From NCBI RefSeq assembly GCF_020360975.1, contig NW_025408671.1:4650001-4714000 (forward strand): a DNA stretch of 64,000 bases. The letters run 5' to 3'. Shown here piece after piece: positions 11,820 through 24,221 of the stretch. This DNA comes from Hirsutella rhossiliensis (taxonomy: Eukaryota > Ascomycota > Sordariomycetes > Hypocreales > Ophiocordycipitaceae). Each line of letters begins with the position of its first letter. Position 1 is the first letter of the stretch. A program made the translations under genes and the position numbers. Under the pieces are notes generated by a model, which was given only the letters and a program-made list of their open reading frames with translations, was not told the origin of the DNA and searched no databases.

Positions 11820-13125
11820 GGCGGCGACCCCTGGGAATGGAGGCCGGGACCCGGGCGCGGGCCGGTTCGCAAGGTAAAGTGGCGGCGGCGGCGTATGGGT
11901 CGGTTCGGCGGATGGGAATGCGGGTGAGGAGGATTAGAGTTATCGACCGGCTTTCAATTGTCTGTACAGGATTGCGGGCTTCGGGCAAGAAGCAGGGGAT
12001 GCTGGCTGTCTCGATGGGATGGAATGCGGATGACGAGGTCGGGCAGCGCTTGTTTGGGTCGGATTGCAGACGTCGAAGCCTTGGGATGGACGCGGCGCTG
12101 GCCAGCTCACGGCGCTCATGGTCTGCGATTCGAAACGACGAGTCTCATCAGTATGCAACACATGCCATGTCAAGATCAAATGTTTCTGCAATGGACGAGT
12201 GGGAAAAGTCGGCGTCGCAGCCGGTGTAGAAACTTGGGGCAACAGTCAAGCTGACGGGTTCGGTTGTCCCTTGCGTCGTTGCGCGGGGTGACGAGCCGAT
12301 CCCTGATGCTTGCTGGGTCCACCAATGGCAGCTGCTCAGGTGTTGAGCACTTGCTTTCCGCTATTGTTGTAGACGCTCGAGCAGGTACATGGTACATCGC
12401 ACATCCTAGGCCGGGCCGCAGAGCGGGCCGCTCCTCACTCATCGGCCAAAATAGGAAGTGTGGACAGTGGATGAGTCAGCAGTCTCCAGCGAGTCCTCCT
12501 CCTTCCTACTTCGGGGCGTTACCCTACACCTGACGAGGGGCTAATCCAAGTTCAACTTCTCTTCCATGCTAATTAATTAATCGACTCCCTTGCTCCCAGG
12601 CGAGCCTCGCTGGGCCATTATCTTGGCTCACGATACCGTTGAAGAGCTCGGTTACAGCGCCGACATGGCCCCCGTCCGCACGTCCAACATTCAATCCCCG
12701 ATTTGATTGCGTCTGAGGATCCCGTCGGCAAACAATTCAACGTGGGCCTGTTTGCTCTCCTTTTCACCCAGAGACATAATATCCCACCTCTCCGCCATTG
12801 TTCCGCCTCGTCCTGGTACTTCTCGGGTGCGTGCCGAGTCCCTTCCTCTGGATATTAAGCCGTGAGGGCTCCAACACATTCTCTTCGGCTCTGCCCCAAA
12901 TCAATGAAATGACCCCAACGCCAGTCAAATATGCATACACAATCTTTGTTCTCTCCAAAATGTGCCCGAGTCTTCATCGCTTACTTCGAAACGTCAAGCA
13001 GCCCCGACCTAATCCTTCGCACATCCGTTAGCATTCACGAAGCGTCACGAAACCTGCGACTATCTGTCTCGGGGGAAGTGTCGTAAAACTCACATTATGC
13101 CGCCAGAGAAAGGGCCTGGAAAGCT
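11820..13125. other. Intergenic region
   Basis: About 1.3 kb upstream of the b561-type gene. Short frames occur on both strands but none resembles a known protein or shows splice-supported extension. No RNA gene was recognised. Confidence 0.45.
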
Positions 13126-13437
13126 TCAGTTTCTATTTCCAACTGCGGCGAGATCTCGGCGTGCCGTTGAGATAGTTTGAGACGACAGACTTCCAGTGAT
13201 GATGCTGTTACACCACGGTAACAGATGCGTCAGTCGAAGCCACCGCTGGTCTCTCCAAGTCAGCTCACTCATGTTCTCGGCTCTCTTCACGTGATCTCGC
13301 TGGAATTTATGGGAACGGGAGCTTCTGTGGCGGGCTCCGCGCCAACGTTGAATCCATTTGCAAAAAATATATGCCGTGGGCGGGAGAGCAACTCCCAGCG
13401 CAATGATTGCGACGATGGCCTCGATTGTCATTTCCAT
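13126..13437 (-). CDS. Small hypothetical single-pass membrane protein
   Basis: A 103-residue frame beginning with two close methionines (MEMTIEAIVAIIALGV) and one clear hydrophobic helix (about residues 4-26), followed by a strongly basic juxtamembrane stretch (KWIQRWRGARHRSSRSHKF). Many filamentous ascomycetes encode short proteins with an N-terminal xxxEAIVAI..ALPP helix and a basic tail, usually unannotated; this one fits that look. A GTGAGC donor near residue 67 and a CAG acceptor near the 3' end could make a shorter spliced form. No function is known. It lies in a sparse region upstream of the Clr5-ankyrin gene. Confidence 0.4.
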   Translation of the reverse strand: MEMTIEAIVAIIALGVALPPTAYIFCKWIQRWRGARHRSSRSHKFQRDHVKRAENMSELTWRDQRWLRLTHLLPWCNSIITGSLSSQTISTARRDLAAVGNRN

Positions 13438-14383
13438 TGCAATATGCCGTTTGATCTCGCCAAGGGGAAGCGGGGTACTGTGAATCGCAGCCGGGCTGGG
13501 GCTGGCTGGGTTGAAATGATGTTTCGCAGGTCAAGTGAGCAAGCAGTCGAAGAGAGGGTAGCTCTTGGCTAACAGGATCAGGAAGAAGATGAGTACCGAT
13601 TGGCTGAAAGCAAGTGGCAAGACAGGGCTTCCAACGGCGACTTTATAGACGCTGGCCAGGACTTGATCCCCCTCCGACCGGACGTTGACGCTCTGGCTTG
13701 CTCAGATTCTGGCAGCAACGCAGACATATCCGATGCCAACTACCTGCCATGGACTTTCAGATTCTGGCAGGAAAGAAGAACCAACAAAGGCCAGCCGTCT
13801 TCCATGGGCTTCCAAATTCTGGGCAGCTTGGGCACTTGACCGAGGCGCAGGTGGTCATGATGGTCCTGGACTGAGCGGGCTGCCACCGCCTGGGATCCTT
13901 GCTCTGTGTTACGGATCGCAACTCTTCAGATTCTGGCAACGACCAATAACCCACCACCTGGGACGCCCCCCTTTCGCACCCCCGGCCACGTTTGGCCAGA
14001 TGGAATGCGTATACCGCTCATGGGCAAGACCTGCAGGCGTCTGCTGCAGTCACACACGAGGTAGGCATACACGCAAAGTACTTGCGCCTTCAGATTCTGA
14101 CATAGCCACTCAGGAGGTGGATAGGCAAGCGCCTCCGGATTCTGCAGCAGCCAACCCGAGTTACCTTGATAGGTGAAGTTGACGCCTTCAGGTCTCTGGG
14201 GTAGCGAATCGCCGGCACGGCCTTGCCCCCAACTCCTACACATACATAACGAGTCACTTCCCCCCATCGCCCCCTCCCACATCTCTCTCTGGCTCATCCT
14301 CTCTTCTCACTCACCCGAAAGAAATAGCCTGAGCCATCTGACATCCATTTTCGGTCACCGCCACTTCTGCACCCAGCAATACA
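13438..14383. other. Promoter-side region of the Clr5-ankyrin gene
   Basis: Nearly 1 kb between the small membrane-protein candidate (-) and the Clr5-ankyrin gene (+). It contains the degenerate repeat described at 13703-14149 and no convincing gene. Confidence 0.5.
13703..14149 (+). repeat. Degenerate direct repeat with core CAGATTCTGGCA
   Basis: The core CAGATTCTGGCA occurs exactly at 13703, 13758 and 13927. Close variants are at 13812 (CCAAATTCTGGGCA), 14091 (CAGATTCTGACA) and 14136 (CGGATTCTGCAGCA), all in the same orientation. The first three are 55 bp apart, and the later spacings of about 114 and 164 bp are near multiples of 55. CCATGG[AG]CTT precedes the core in two copies. This looks like a decayed tandem array. 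Confidence 0.65.
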
Positions 14384-17300
14384 ATGGGGCCGCCCCGTCC
14401 CCAACCTACCGAGGAGGAATGGCTTCGGCACAAGCCTGCCATCCGAAGGCTGTATCTCGTGGAGCAAATGCCGCTCAAGAATCTGGTAGTCGAGGTGGCA
14501 AACCTCGGGCTTACTGTCACGTCAGTTTGGTCCTGTCCCATGTTTGTTTTGGCGGCGGTACGAGACTGACGAACTTCTAGAAAGGCACAGCTGGAGTACA
14601 AATTGAAGCAGTGGGACTTTCGAAAGAACATCAGCAAAGAGAGATGGGCTTCGATTGACAGCATCATGGCCAAGCGCAGAAGAGAGGGCAAAGACAGTGA
14701 GGTGATATACTGCGGCAAGCGTATGAAGAGGTCGACCATAGAGAAAGAGACAAAACGCCATCGACAGAGGACAAATCTGGCGCAACACGCCTCTTGTGAG
14801 TTTGTCGCTTGTCGCTTTGTCCTGCGCATGGCTGGTCATGATCGCTGATTGATATAGCACCAGTGCACACTCCCGCGTCTCCAAACGATGCGCAGATTAT
14901 CGTCTGCACTCCGCGGCCGCTCCCCGGGGACTTCGAATGGCCAAGCACGTTACCATGGCTACGTTTCCAAGCCAGGCACCTGACATGTTAGCCCCCCATG
15001 TCAGAACATTTGAGCGACAACTAACCGCCCACAGCTACGGTGATGGCAAACACTCGGCGGGTCAGCAGTCGAGAAGTGTGCGGTTCCCAGCCGGCGCGCT
15101 TTAGAAATTTTGCTTCTTACTTCGTGACCAAGAGCTTTCAGTCTAGTTCGACAAGAAAACAGCCTCATGTCTCGAGTCTAGCAGCCGACATTGGGAAATT
15201 GATGCCCGAAGCCTATCCAGAGGAGCACTTCCAACGTGCTCAGGCTCTCCTCCACGGTTCAACCGAAGACGTTATTCATCAATGTCTGAACATGGCAGTC
15301 TACAGAATTGCCAATAATATGTCCAGTTTGTGGGATTGGACAGAATGGAATGAGGATACGCATATCCTACGAGAGTCTGGCATCCTGGGTCTTCAAGCCG
15401 ATCTCAAGGGGCTTGATGAACCGACGATCCACGGATTCATGGACAATCTCTTCCGCGCAGCCATCTTTCAGCTGGCGAGTCCTTGGCATGAGAAAACGAG
15501 CGACAAGCATACCGTGAGCATCCTCGAGTGGCTTCTATCATTAGGCCAAAACCCAAACACCAGCGTGAAAGCCATGCCACTGCCAATCGAGGCGATTGTG
15601 CCCCTCCATGTTGCCATCTACTGCGGCAATTTGGACCTGATCAGGTGCCTTCTGGCAGCTGGCGCCGACGTCAATATTAAGCTGCCTCGTGGCGAGCCCG
15701 TGCCAGCACTGGAGCTCACACTCGATTACTGGCGCCATGACCCGCCTACTCTTTGGTGCATCGCCGAGCGCCTGCATAGCCACGGCGCGCCAATGAATCC
15801 CGACAGGGCCCTTCATCTTGCCATTTGGAAAGGGGACTTGGAAGTCGCCGCGTCAATTGTGCAGCGAGGAGCCAATCTCTGCGGCACATTGAGAGCCCGC
15901 ACTGGCTCTCTATACGAGGATACTGCCTTGAGCGCAGCTGCTGCGGTCGGGCTACAGGAAACCCTCTCCATTTTGAAGCTACTCGCGACTCATCATCCGT
16001 CCATGGCAGTGGCCGCCTTTGCGACGCCAGATGTTTTTATAGCTGCCGCTGAGGAAGGGCAGGACGATACTATACGCCTCCTCCACAGTATCAACCCGGC
16101 CGGCGCCTTTCCCAACCCTTTCGGCCGCACGCCTTTGCAGGTGGCCGCGAGCGAAGGCCGCCTCAGCACCTGTAAATTACTTTTCCAGCTATACGGTTTT
16201 GACACGTCAATCGGACTTGGCCTTTCACCCTTCCATATAGCAGCTGATGAAGGGCAAGAAGAACTTGTACAATTCTTCATCGACAATGGCGCCGACGTCA
16301 ACGGCGCGTCGGCCACGGGCGATGCGCTGCAACGACAAATCGCCCTTGAGCGCCACTCTCCCCGTGGATACGGGCGCAGGTTGTTTTGTCGCACACCTCT
16401 GCAAATTGCCGTGAACGGCGATATCAGGCTCCAGCGTACAAAACTCGGAAGCCTAGCCTGCGCTACCGCGTTGATTCGAGCCGGTGCTAGATTGACGGGA
16501 GGTGAAGTCTATCTAGCCACTGGACAATTGCACCTGGAAATGCTCTCAGCCGCTCTGGATGCTGGCGGCAACCCCAATGAAATAGGCGAGCACGGCGCAA
16601 GTGCGCTTGAATCGGCTTTGGAACGGCTACACAACCGCAAACTACGGGAAAAGGCCGACGACGGCGCTGCTATTGCGAAACTCCTCATTGAAAAGGGGGC
16701 GACAGTTGCGCAAGGACAAGTCATCTTGGCGATTCGTCTCGGTAATTGGGACCTTGTGAATTTTATGTTGGATCATGGTGGCAGTTTGATGCAGACTGAC
16801 CGTGATGGAACGACGGCTCTGGAAGCGGCAATACTGGCCCGAGAGCCCGATGTTCTTGACCGCGTGCTTGGGGCGTTTTCGAATGCCTACGAGCCGGGGT
16901 GCTTGTGTGCTGCAGTCGTGACTGGAATGTACTCCCTCATTGATCGACTTCTTGCCAACCGGCCCCCAAAAGCGCAATCACATATTCTGGAAACAACGGC
17001 TATAGGTCTGGCCGCTGGACGGGGAGACTTGAGCCTTCTGCAAAAGCTGCTTGTACATCTGCCGCACTCAAATATCGCGCTGTTACCAGTCAAGTTGGAT
17101 CGTTTCCGGAACGTGGATATCAGAGGCACGAATCATTACTGGCGTTGCCCCGGTTGTCTTAAGGGAAGCCCACTTGGATTAGCTGTCATCGGAAATGATA
17201 TCGAGGCATTCTACGAGCTTTTGAGAAGTGGCTGCCGGGCTGAAAAACTTACCTGGACCCTAATTGCCTCCCGGGCCAGACTCTCTTTTGCGCAAATCCT

Positions 17301-18201
17301 AATCGACGACGGTCAACGAATCAGAAATAGTTCTATGCATTCGGGCTGTGTAATCGGCAACCCATTGCTCTGTGCCATCAATAACCACGACAAAAGCCTG
17401 TTACTCCTACTTTTGGAAGCTGGTGCAGACGTCAACGAGTCTGGGCCTGAGACAAAGTATTACTCCTCATTTCGTATAATTGGGGAACATCATGAACACG
17501 ACATAGAGGCTCAGGATCGGATGATATTTGGCATATCTCCTCTTGAATATGCGGTCCGGCTGGGTGACTCGGATCTCGTCGACTGTCTGCTGCGCAACGG
17601 AGCCGAAGTAAATGCCCCACCAATGGCCGTAAAAGGCCCGACGGCGTTGGAATTGGCTGCTGCCAATGGCCACTTGGGAATAGCAAGGCTCTTGCTCGAA
17701 GGTGGTGCGCGGGTGAATGCTTCGAATGCACCGTCACGTCCCAAGACGGCGATGGAGGTGGCTGCAAAAGCAGGAAGGCTTGATATGCTCAAGGTTCTCC
17801 TCCATTGCGGAACTGGCACCACAGGAGTCTGGCGGTGCCAGTACATCAGGTCAGTAATGGCAGCTGCAAGTCAGGAACACGGCGCTGCCGTCAAGATCCT
17901 GTACGATTCCGGAGGATGGACCGATGAAGACGAGAAAATGGTTCGACGAGATCCGCTTCAACACGGATGCGAGAGTGTGCGGGTTAGCGATGGAGCGGTG
18001 AGTGACGTCACCGAAGGAGTCGAAGAAGCAGAGGACGCAAAGGATGCTTCCGAATTGGACGACGCCGCGACCATTGGCACCGAAGCCCCGTGCAGTCTTT
18101 CGGAGGACAGGCTTTGGCAGTTTGTCTCGCATATGGTCGACTTGAGAAACGTATGTTGGTTCAAAATCTATTGCCCAGCCAGTACAAAATTCATCACCTG
18201 A
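14384..18201 (+). CDS. Clr5-domain ankyrin-repeat protein
   Basis: Four exons, 14384-14520, 14581-14795, 14858-14986 and 15035-18201, keep one frame and give 1,215 residues. The N-terminus is a Clr5 domain (residues 8-65: EEEWLRHKPAIRRLYLVEQM, then the QLEYKLKQWDFRKN block after the first intron). It is followed by a basic segment and a mixed region, then at least ten ankyrin-type repeats spread over about residues 290-1120 (PLHVAIYCGNLDLIRCLLAAGADVN-like units). The C-terminus is acidic (EGVEEAEDAKDASELDDA). Clr5 is a fungal domain of unknown chemistry, often fused to repeats in large, variable families linked to self/non-self or nuclear functions. A perfect GTATGT donor near 18150 means the last residues may be spliced differently. 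It faces the HeLo-pseudokinase gene tail to tail. Confidence 0.85.
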
Positions 18202-19230
18202 ATAGGGAGCGGGTACTGCCTTGCCTTTTGTTTGCCGGAGGATGGCGTTTTCCTTTTGGAACTGGAGACGTGACACCGAAAGAAGCCGACGAAATTCTCT
18301 CGACGCTCGAGTGGGGCGCCTGCTGGTTCAAGATGGCAAAGCGCAGTCATCAGCCGCCGTGCGCGTGCTCGGACAGGACACGTCGGGCTCATGCCGGAGC
18401 GCATTGGACGGAGAGCGGACCACACGCACGGGGGCAAGCGTTCCCGCCCCGGGCTCCAGCCGCCGCGTTTCCCACCTCCCCACGTTTTGATGGCCCACTT
18501 TCTCCGGGTGGGGCCGGTTCCCGCCCCGGTATCCCCGCCCCCAGCACCGCCAAGACACGACCGGCCGCAACGGCATTTTCTCCCGCCCGTCTCGCCTCTG
18601 ACCTCGACTTGGACCCCCCTTCTCTCTGCATAACAGGCAAAATTCGGCCACGAGTTGGCGTTGCTGTCTCATGATGCCATTCTTCCCGCGCGCGTGCTCG
18701 CTACACCCCCTCCTCGTCGGGAAACCCCATCAAGGTCGAGACCGGGCCGTCCCCCCTGCGCCATGCACCCGCGGCGGAGAAGCCCGGGTAGGGTATGCCG
18801 TCCCGCCTCCCCTCTCGAAAGCATCGGAGGGGGCTGGCTGGCGTTGGAGAGAGGGGCCTTGTTTCATGAAGCGAACGTGGGAGTGGCCGACATGCGTTTG
18901 CGGAATGGCCAGGCCGCCAGGGAACATACAGTACACCATCCAGATCGTCTGCAGGTTTCTTCTTTATTAGACCTGGCGCACTTGAGTCGACTCCCAAGTG
19001 CAACGCCTTCAGGTATATCAAGAGGGGGGAATTCCAGAAGGGTAAAAGTTAAAAAAATAAGTAGAGCGGGAAGGGCCGTGCGGCTCCGGCTGCAAGGAAG
19101 GCAAAGGAAGTACGTAGGCTTCTTTTGTGAAGAGGGCTTTGGACAGTTGAGTTGGAGGAATGGTCTAAGACCATGCGTGTTTGTCTGCATTCTTTTCTGC
19201 TTTTGAGAATACACCCCCCTATGAGACGGA
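18202..19230. other. Intergenic region between convergent genes
   Basis: 3' flanks of the Clr5-ankyrin gene (+) and the HeLo-pseudokinase gene (-). It may include an alternative last exon of the former (18209-18490). Nothing else is recognised. Confidence 0.45.
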
Positions 19231-21260
19231 CTAGACAACTACTTCTCCCAATCTCTTGACCACGTCTTCGTAATACCTCACAGACAACCTCTCGGCCACC
19301 TCATCCGCCGTCTCGTCCTCGCCCGGGTGCAGCCCCAGCTCGGGCCCGCCGGCCAAGCACGCCCTCGTCGCCCCCTCGAATCTCTGGCCCATTTCGGCGC
19401 CCACAGCGCCAATGCTCTCGTTCGCTACGAGGCGCTCCCTGACCTGCCTGACAATTTTGTGGTTGCCTCTGGCCCGCCGCAGGTCGATGCCCAACACCCG
19501 GTCCACCGTCTTCCAGTGCGCCAGCTCGACTAGGATGACGCCGAGGCTGTAGACGTCGAAGCTCTTATTGGACCGCTCGCGATCCGAGCGTCGATTGGAT
19601 TGCGTGAGCGGGTGCCGGTACAGATCGTGCTCGGCGTCGTCGCCCGGCACGTCCGTCATCTCGTCGGAGCCACCCGGCCGCGAAAAATCAAAGCCCGAAA
19701 GGTAGGGCTGGTGCAGGTCAACGTGACCGGCGTGCGTGCGGAAGAAGAGGACGTTGTGGCTGCGTAGACCTTTGTGGAGCCAGTTGACGGCGTGGAGATA
19801 AAGTAGACAGTTGCTGAGGGCGTGCGCGAGCTTGACACGCTCCGTCACGCGCGGCTTGCGAATTGTGGTGTCCTGGAGAATATCATGCAGCGACACGGGC
19901 GGCAGGGCGCCGTCGAGTTCGTCGCCGTTGGGGCGCTCAAAGATGAGGCCGAGCCGTTTGTCGAGGACGTCGACGTCATCTTCGGCGACATCCGGGTCGG
20001 CCTTGTCAAAGTAGCCGAGGCAGTGAGGCGTCCGGAAGGCGTCCGGCTTGGGACTGTGGTGCAGCAGCGAGGCCAGCTTGCGCACACGATCGACAATGTC
20101 CTCCTTGGACAGAGAGTCGGGGTACGCGCCGGCGCCGTCGTAGTCTTTCCACTCGATCCACACTCTCGTCTGTGTCTCCTGGCCATCTTCGGCGGTCGCC
20201 TTGAGGAGAGCCTCGCAGCGGGGCGCCTCCTGCGCCTCAACATCGGGGTCAAGCTCAATGCGGAGCCGGGCTACCCGAAGGTCGCGCGGTTGGTTCGGGC
20301 CGGCCAGCTCGAGGAACTTGGCGGCGGCGGCGTCGGCGTGGGTGGGCAGGCCGGCCTGGGGGTCTATGGTCTCGTTGAAGGCCTTGAATCTGGCCAGGGC
20401 AGCGAGCTGTAGCAAGGCCTTCATGCTTGCCTCTCGTTCCCTCGTGGACACACGCGAGGCAGCGGGTGTCGTTTGGCTAGCGCCGACATCGAGCTGGGAC
20501 TTGAGAGCCAGCACGAGATGGCTGAGGTCGGCAATCTTGTGGTGCAAGAGAAGGACGCCGCGATTGGTGTCCTGGACCGTGTGTCGGATCTCAACTTGAA
20601 GCGAGTGGTCGAGGATGTTGGTCATGTTGTCGTTGAGGGCGGAGAACTTTGCGAGGAGCCTCTCAAAGGCCTCTTTGTCGAACGAGGACCAGCGGAGGCG
20701 CACCCAGCCGCCGTGCGACTTGAGCTTGAGGCCGACCATGGCCTTTTTGATAAAGTCGCGCTTCCTGTCCGACATGGGGAAGTTGGCCTGCTTGGCGTCC
20801 TTGTCGGGGGCGCCGAGCAGGTCGTCGTCATCGCGAACGGGGCGGAGATTGTTGTGCTTGCGCTGGTGGCTGGTGAAGTCGTCAAAGAGGCACTGGACCT
20901 GAACGAGCAGGTCGAGAATGGTCTGGCGGTGCAGGTTGAAGAGGTTGGAGTTGAGGATCCTCTCGTGGTTGCTGGCATCGAGGTCGAGCAGGCCCGACGT
21001 CTCGCTCCAAGCAAAGAGGCGCTGCTGCTCCATGCGCAGGCGCAGGTTGAGATACTTGCATTCATCTTCGTAGCCGAGAGCGGTTACGAGGAGCTGGATG
21101 CCTGAGGACTAGCAACAAGAGAGCCATGGTTATCAGGGCGCACGGAGGCCGTGGGCGGAGACGAAAGCCGAGCTTACGTGCCTTGGATGCAGCCCGTGTA
21201 GACCTGGAGGCTCAGCGAGGCAACGCCAATGGCCAGGCCGCCGATGGAGAGGGGATCCAT
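19231..21260 (-). CDS. HeLo-domain (prion-inhibition) protein with C-terminal pseudokinase
   Basis: The N-terminal HeLo domain (about residues 1-225, starting MDPLSIGGLAIGVASLSLQV) is the membrane-targeting cell-death domain known from HET-S. It is followed by a linker and a kinase-like fold (about 340-640). The catalytic loop reads HKGLRSHN (469-476), with Gly where active kinases have Asp, and the metal motif is GFDF (496-499) instead of DFG, so catalysis is unlikely. This architecture is common among filamentous-fungal incompatibility-type proteins. Exon 1 is 21260-21182 and exon 2 is 21101-19231, 649 residues. The join that preserves the family sequence (CIQ-GIQLL) requires a GC..AG intron (donor AAG|GCACGT). 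A canonical alternative ending exon 1 at CTCCAG would lose about ten residues. The gene lies tail to tail with the Clr5-ankyrin gene. Confidence 0.85.
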
Positions 21261-24221
21261 GGAGTCAGAGACAGAGGTGGGCAATCATGTGATCAGCCGG
21301 GAGCCGTGATGCTGACGATGCTGACGGGGCCGGACAATGGCCATGATGCGGACGAAGTTCGGGACCGGCTTGTGGGGTGAGAGCTAGAGATGCCCAGCCG
21401 CACATGAGCCGATGCCGTAGCCGAGAAAAGGCTGAAACACGGACAGAGGGGTGGCAGCAGCGGGTGGAGGTGGAAAGGGCGGAGGTGGCGGAGGATGAGG
21501 AGAAGAGGGTGAGGCCTGTTGAGACGAGACACAATGGGGGAAGCCGTGGGGGCCGGGAGGGGTGAAGGCGGTTGTTGATAGGCTGGAGTACGAGGTACCT
21601 ATGTACTGTACTCAGCACAACTACAGACTATACCCGTACTGGGCAAGGACGGGGGCCCGTACAACGCACGAGGTCCCTGCGAGTACCGCTACCAGTACCT
21701 GCAGAGCTCGACGTAGCGGGGACTTACTGTACAGTAGGTGGTACCTACCTAGGTATTCTACCTCTTACAGCCAACAGGGGGCCGGAACCGCTGAGGATCT
21801 ACGACGAGGGGCGGTCGATTGGCTCGGCAAACAAGATGACAGGGGAATAAGAACAATCAAACAATCAAAGACACATGCAGTATACCCTTGGCCTGGGAGC
21901 AAAAGACCGAGAGGGAGAGGTCTCGACTCGGGGCCGGCTGGTCTTGGGGGTTGCACGACAGGTCATTTTTGGCGCTCCATGGTGCCTGAAGCGGCGGTAC
22001 CGGTACCTCGCAATCGTCGTCCCGAGAATCGACCCCCTGAAAGAGACGCGCTCTCTCTTGTCGCTCCGCGGAGACTTTTCCATCGGTGGCTGGCGAGTAT
22101 AGGTACTGTGCGTGGTACAGCATTGCACAAACATGCAAGTTGGTGGTACACGGGCAGGCGGCTCGGCTCAGAGCTTCGTGAGGAGGGCGGAGTCGTGGTA
22201 GACGCATTCGCACCAGGTGGAGAGAGCAGACTAAAAGAGATGCAATGCGAGTCAGGGCCTATCCAAGGACCCTTCAGCTGATATTGTCAGCAAGTATTTA
22301 TGTGGGTAAAAGGTCGTCTCTGGCAGCATGTGATGTGATGATGCATTGATCTCGACGGTTGAGGCTACTGCAAGACGCAACCCTAGATAGCTGTCTGCAC
22401 CGTGCCGACCGTTTGATAGGTGGTGACTCCGTCATCCATCCGTGGGCGCGGCATGTCACTGGCAAGTTGGCTGGGTGAGGGGGCTACAGGGGTCGTCGGC
22501 TGGTTTCCATCGCAATATTGTCTCGTCCAATCTTCAAGGGCTCCCCAGGGCGGGAATCCTGCTCCGCACTTTGTTTTGGATTGACGGGACCACAGGCGTC
22601 TATGCCGGGGGCGAACATGTAGACTGTCTGCAGTCCACTGTCAATCGACGCCATGGGATGAGCGAGTTGACGGCCCACGGCTCCTTTCGCACAACTGAAA
22701 CATTACCGCTGTGGCGTGCTTGTAATGCTGTCAATGTGCAGCAGCTTCTTTCCCCGGCAACGCGTGTGGGGCAGGGGTGCCGACGAAGAGCTGACGAGTG
22801 AGACAGCGCACCAAGATCCGCGTGCAGAGATTGATTGGACAGAGGCCGCGTCTCTGGACCATCAGATTAGCCCAGTCCCCATGTGCTTCAGTCCCTGGAG
22901 ATGGAAGGGTACTCCGCAGGACCGCCCACGAGGCAGGCTCGACGTTGGACCGTACAGTGTGCCTGATTTCCTTCTCCTGCCGAGCAAGTCGAGCTATACA
23001 GGCATGAACACTCGCTGTGCGTACTGTGCGTGCTTGTTGGGCGGGTGTGCGTGTGTGCGTGTGCGTGTGTGACGATGCTGCTTCTTCTTTTTTATTCCCC
23101 CGGCGAGAAACGGTGCGCTAGTCAGCACTCTATAGCCCCCGGAACACGGAGCATGTGGTGCTCCGGGTCCAACTCCCGCACCTGTGAATGGCTAGGCCAA
23201 TTCGTACTGTAGGGCTGCCTGCAGCAGCCGTACAGTACAGTCAAACCTGCACACAAACTTTGGTACTACCTAGGCAGCAGGCACTGACTCCGGCTGAACG
23301 GTCAAGGCCTGGCACAAAAAGCAAAACAAACGACGATACACACGAGAGACACACCCACGAGACACACCCACGAGACACGGAGAGATAGTACATGGAGAGA
23401 CGGTGTCTGGCAAAGCCAACCGCATGTGTCCGGGCCAAGGACCAGAAGTAGAGACTCACGAGAGCGAGGAGCCGAATCTCATTAATGACAGCCGCAAGCC
23501 AGCAGGCATCTCCCCTGGTGGCCCCCCCTGTACTGTGCTGTACTGTACATACACTCTGGCCTGCGACATTCCTCGACCTCGGCCAATGGCAGCCGCCGTC
23601 GCTTTGAATTGGATACCACCGCAGCCTCGACAGACTTGACAGATGGCATCGGTCCATGTACAGAGGGCTCGGCTCAGGTACGGAGGCGTGAGAGGCAGCA
23701 GAAGAGAGCGCGCGCACGCGAGAGAGAGGGATAAAAAAAATTCGCTCGCCGGTGCCCTGCGCGAGCCTTCTTCCTTTCCTCTCCGCCGCCACAAATGCAC
23801 AATCAACCTTCTTTCCCCACCTCAGCTGCTTCTCGACTCGCAAGCGTCCTGTATCTCGTCGGAGCACTTGTTCAGCCCCCCTTCCATTACCGCCTCGCCA
23901 GAGGATAAGGCTGCGAAAGGGGAAATCAGAGAGAGAGAGAGGGTGAGAAAAGAGAAAAGGTCTCTTCATCCCTGCTCTTTCCTCCCATCCCTTGTCGTTC
24001 AGCTCCTCACCGTCCCTGCCACCTCCTCTTCCTCCACCTCTCCTCCAACGCCCCGTCTTCCTTTGTTGTGGGTTGCGGTCGCGGTCGTTGTCATCGTCGT
24101 CGTCGTCGTTGTCGTCATTGTCGTTGTTGTCGTCGTCGTCGTCGTTGTTTGTTGTTGTAGCAGTAGCCGCTCCTCCCCTCCCTCCTTCGCTCCTCCTTCG
24201 GTTGGCTCATGCGCCGCGACA
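21261..24221. other. Long intergenic region between divergent genes
   Basis: Nearly 3 kb between the HeLo-pseudokinase (-) and the Zn2Cys6 gene (+). It includes patches rich in GTAC/TACCTAGGTA-type palindromes (about 21585-21760 and 23220-23275), a short TG-rich run near 23045, and the pyrimidine-rich leader of the regulator gene from about 23740. No convincing gene was found; the longer frames here lack any protein-like composition. Confidence 0.45.
24076..24158 (+). repeat. GTC/GTT trinucleotide repeat
   Basis: Imperfect run of gtc and gtt triplets about 65 bp upstream of the start codon of the Zn2Cys6 gene, probably within its 5' leader. Confidence 0.85.

Noticed and set aside
21562..22281. 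239-codon plus-strand frame
   Set aside because: Runs through GTAC-rich intergenic DNA, with no domain and random-looking composition.
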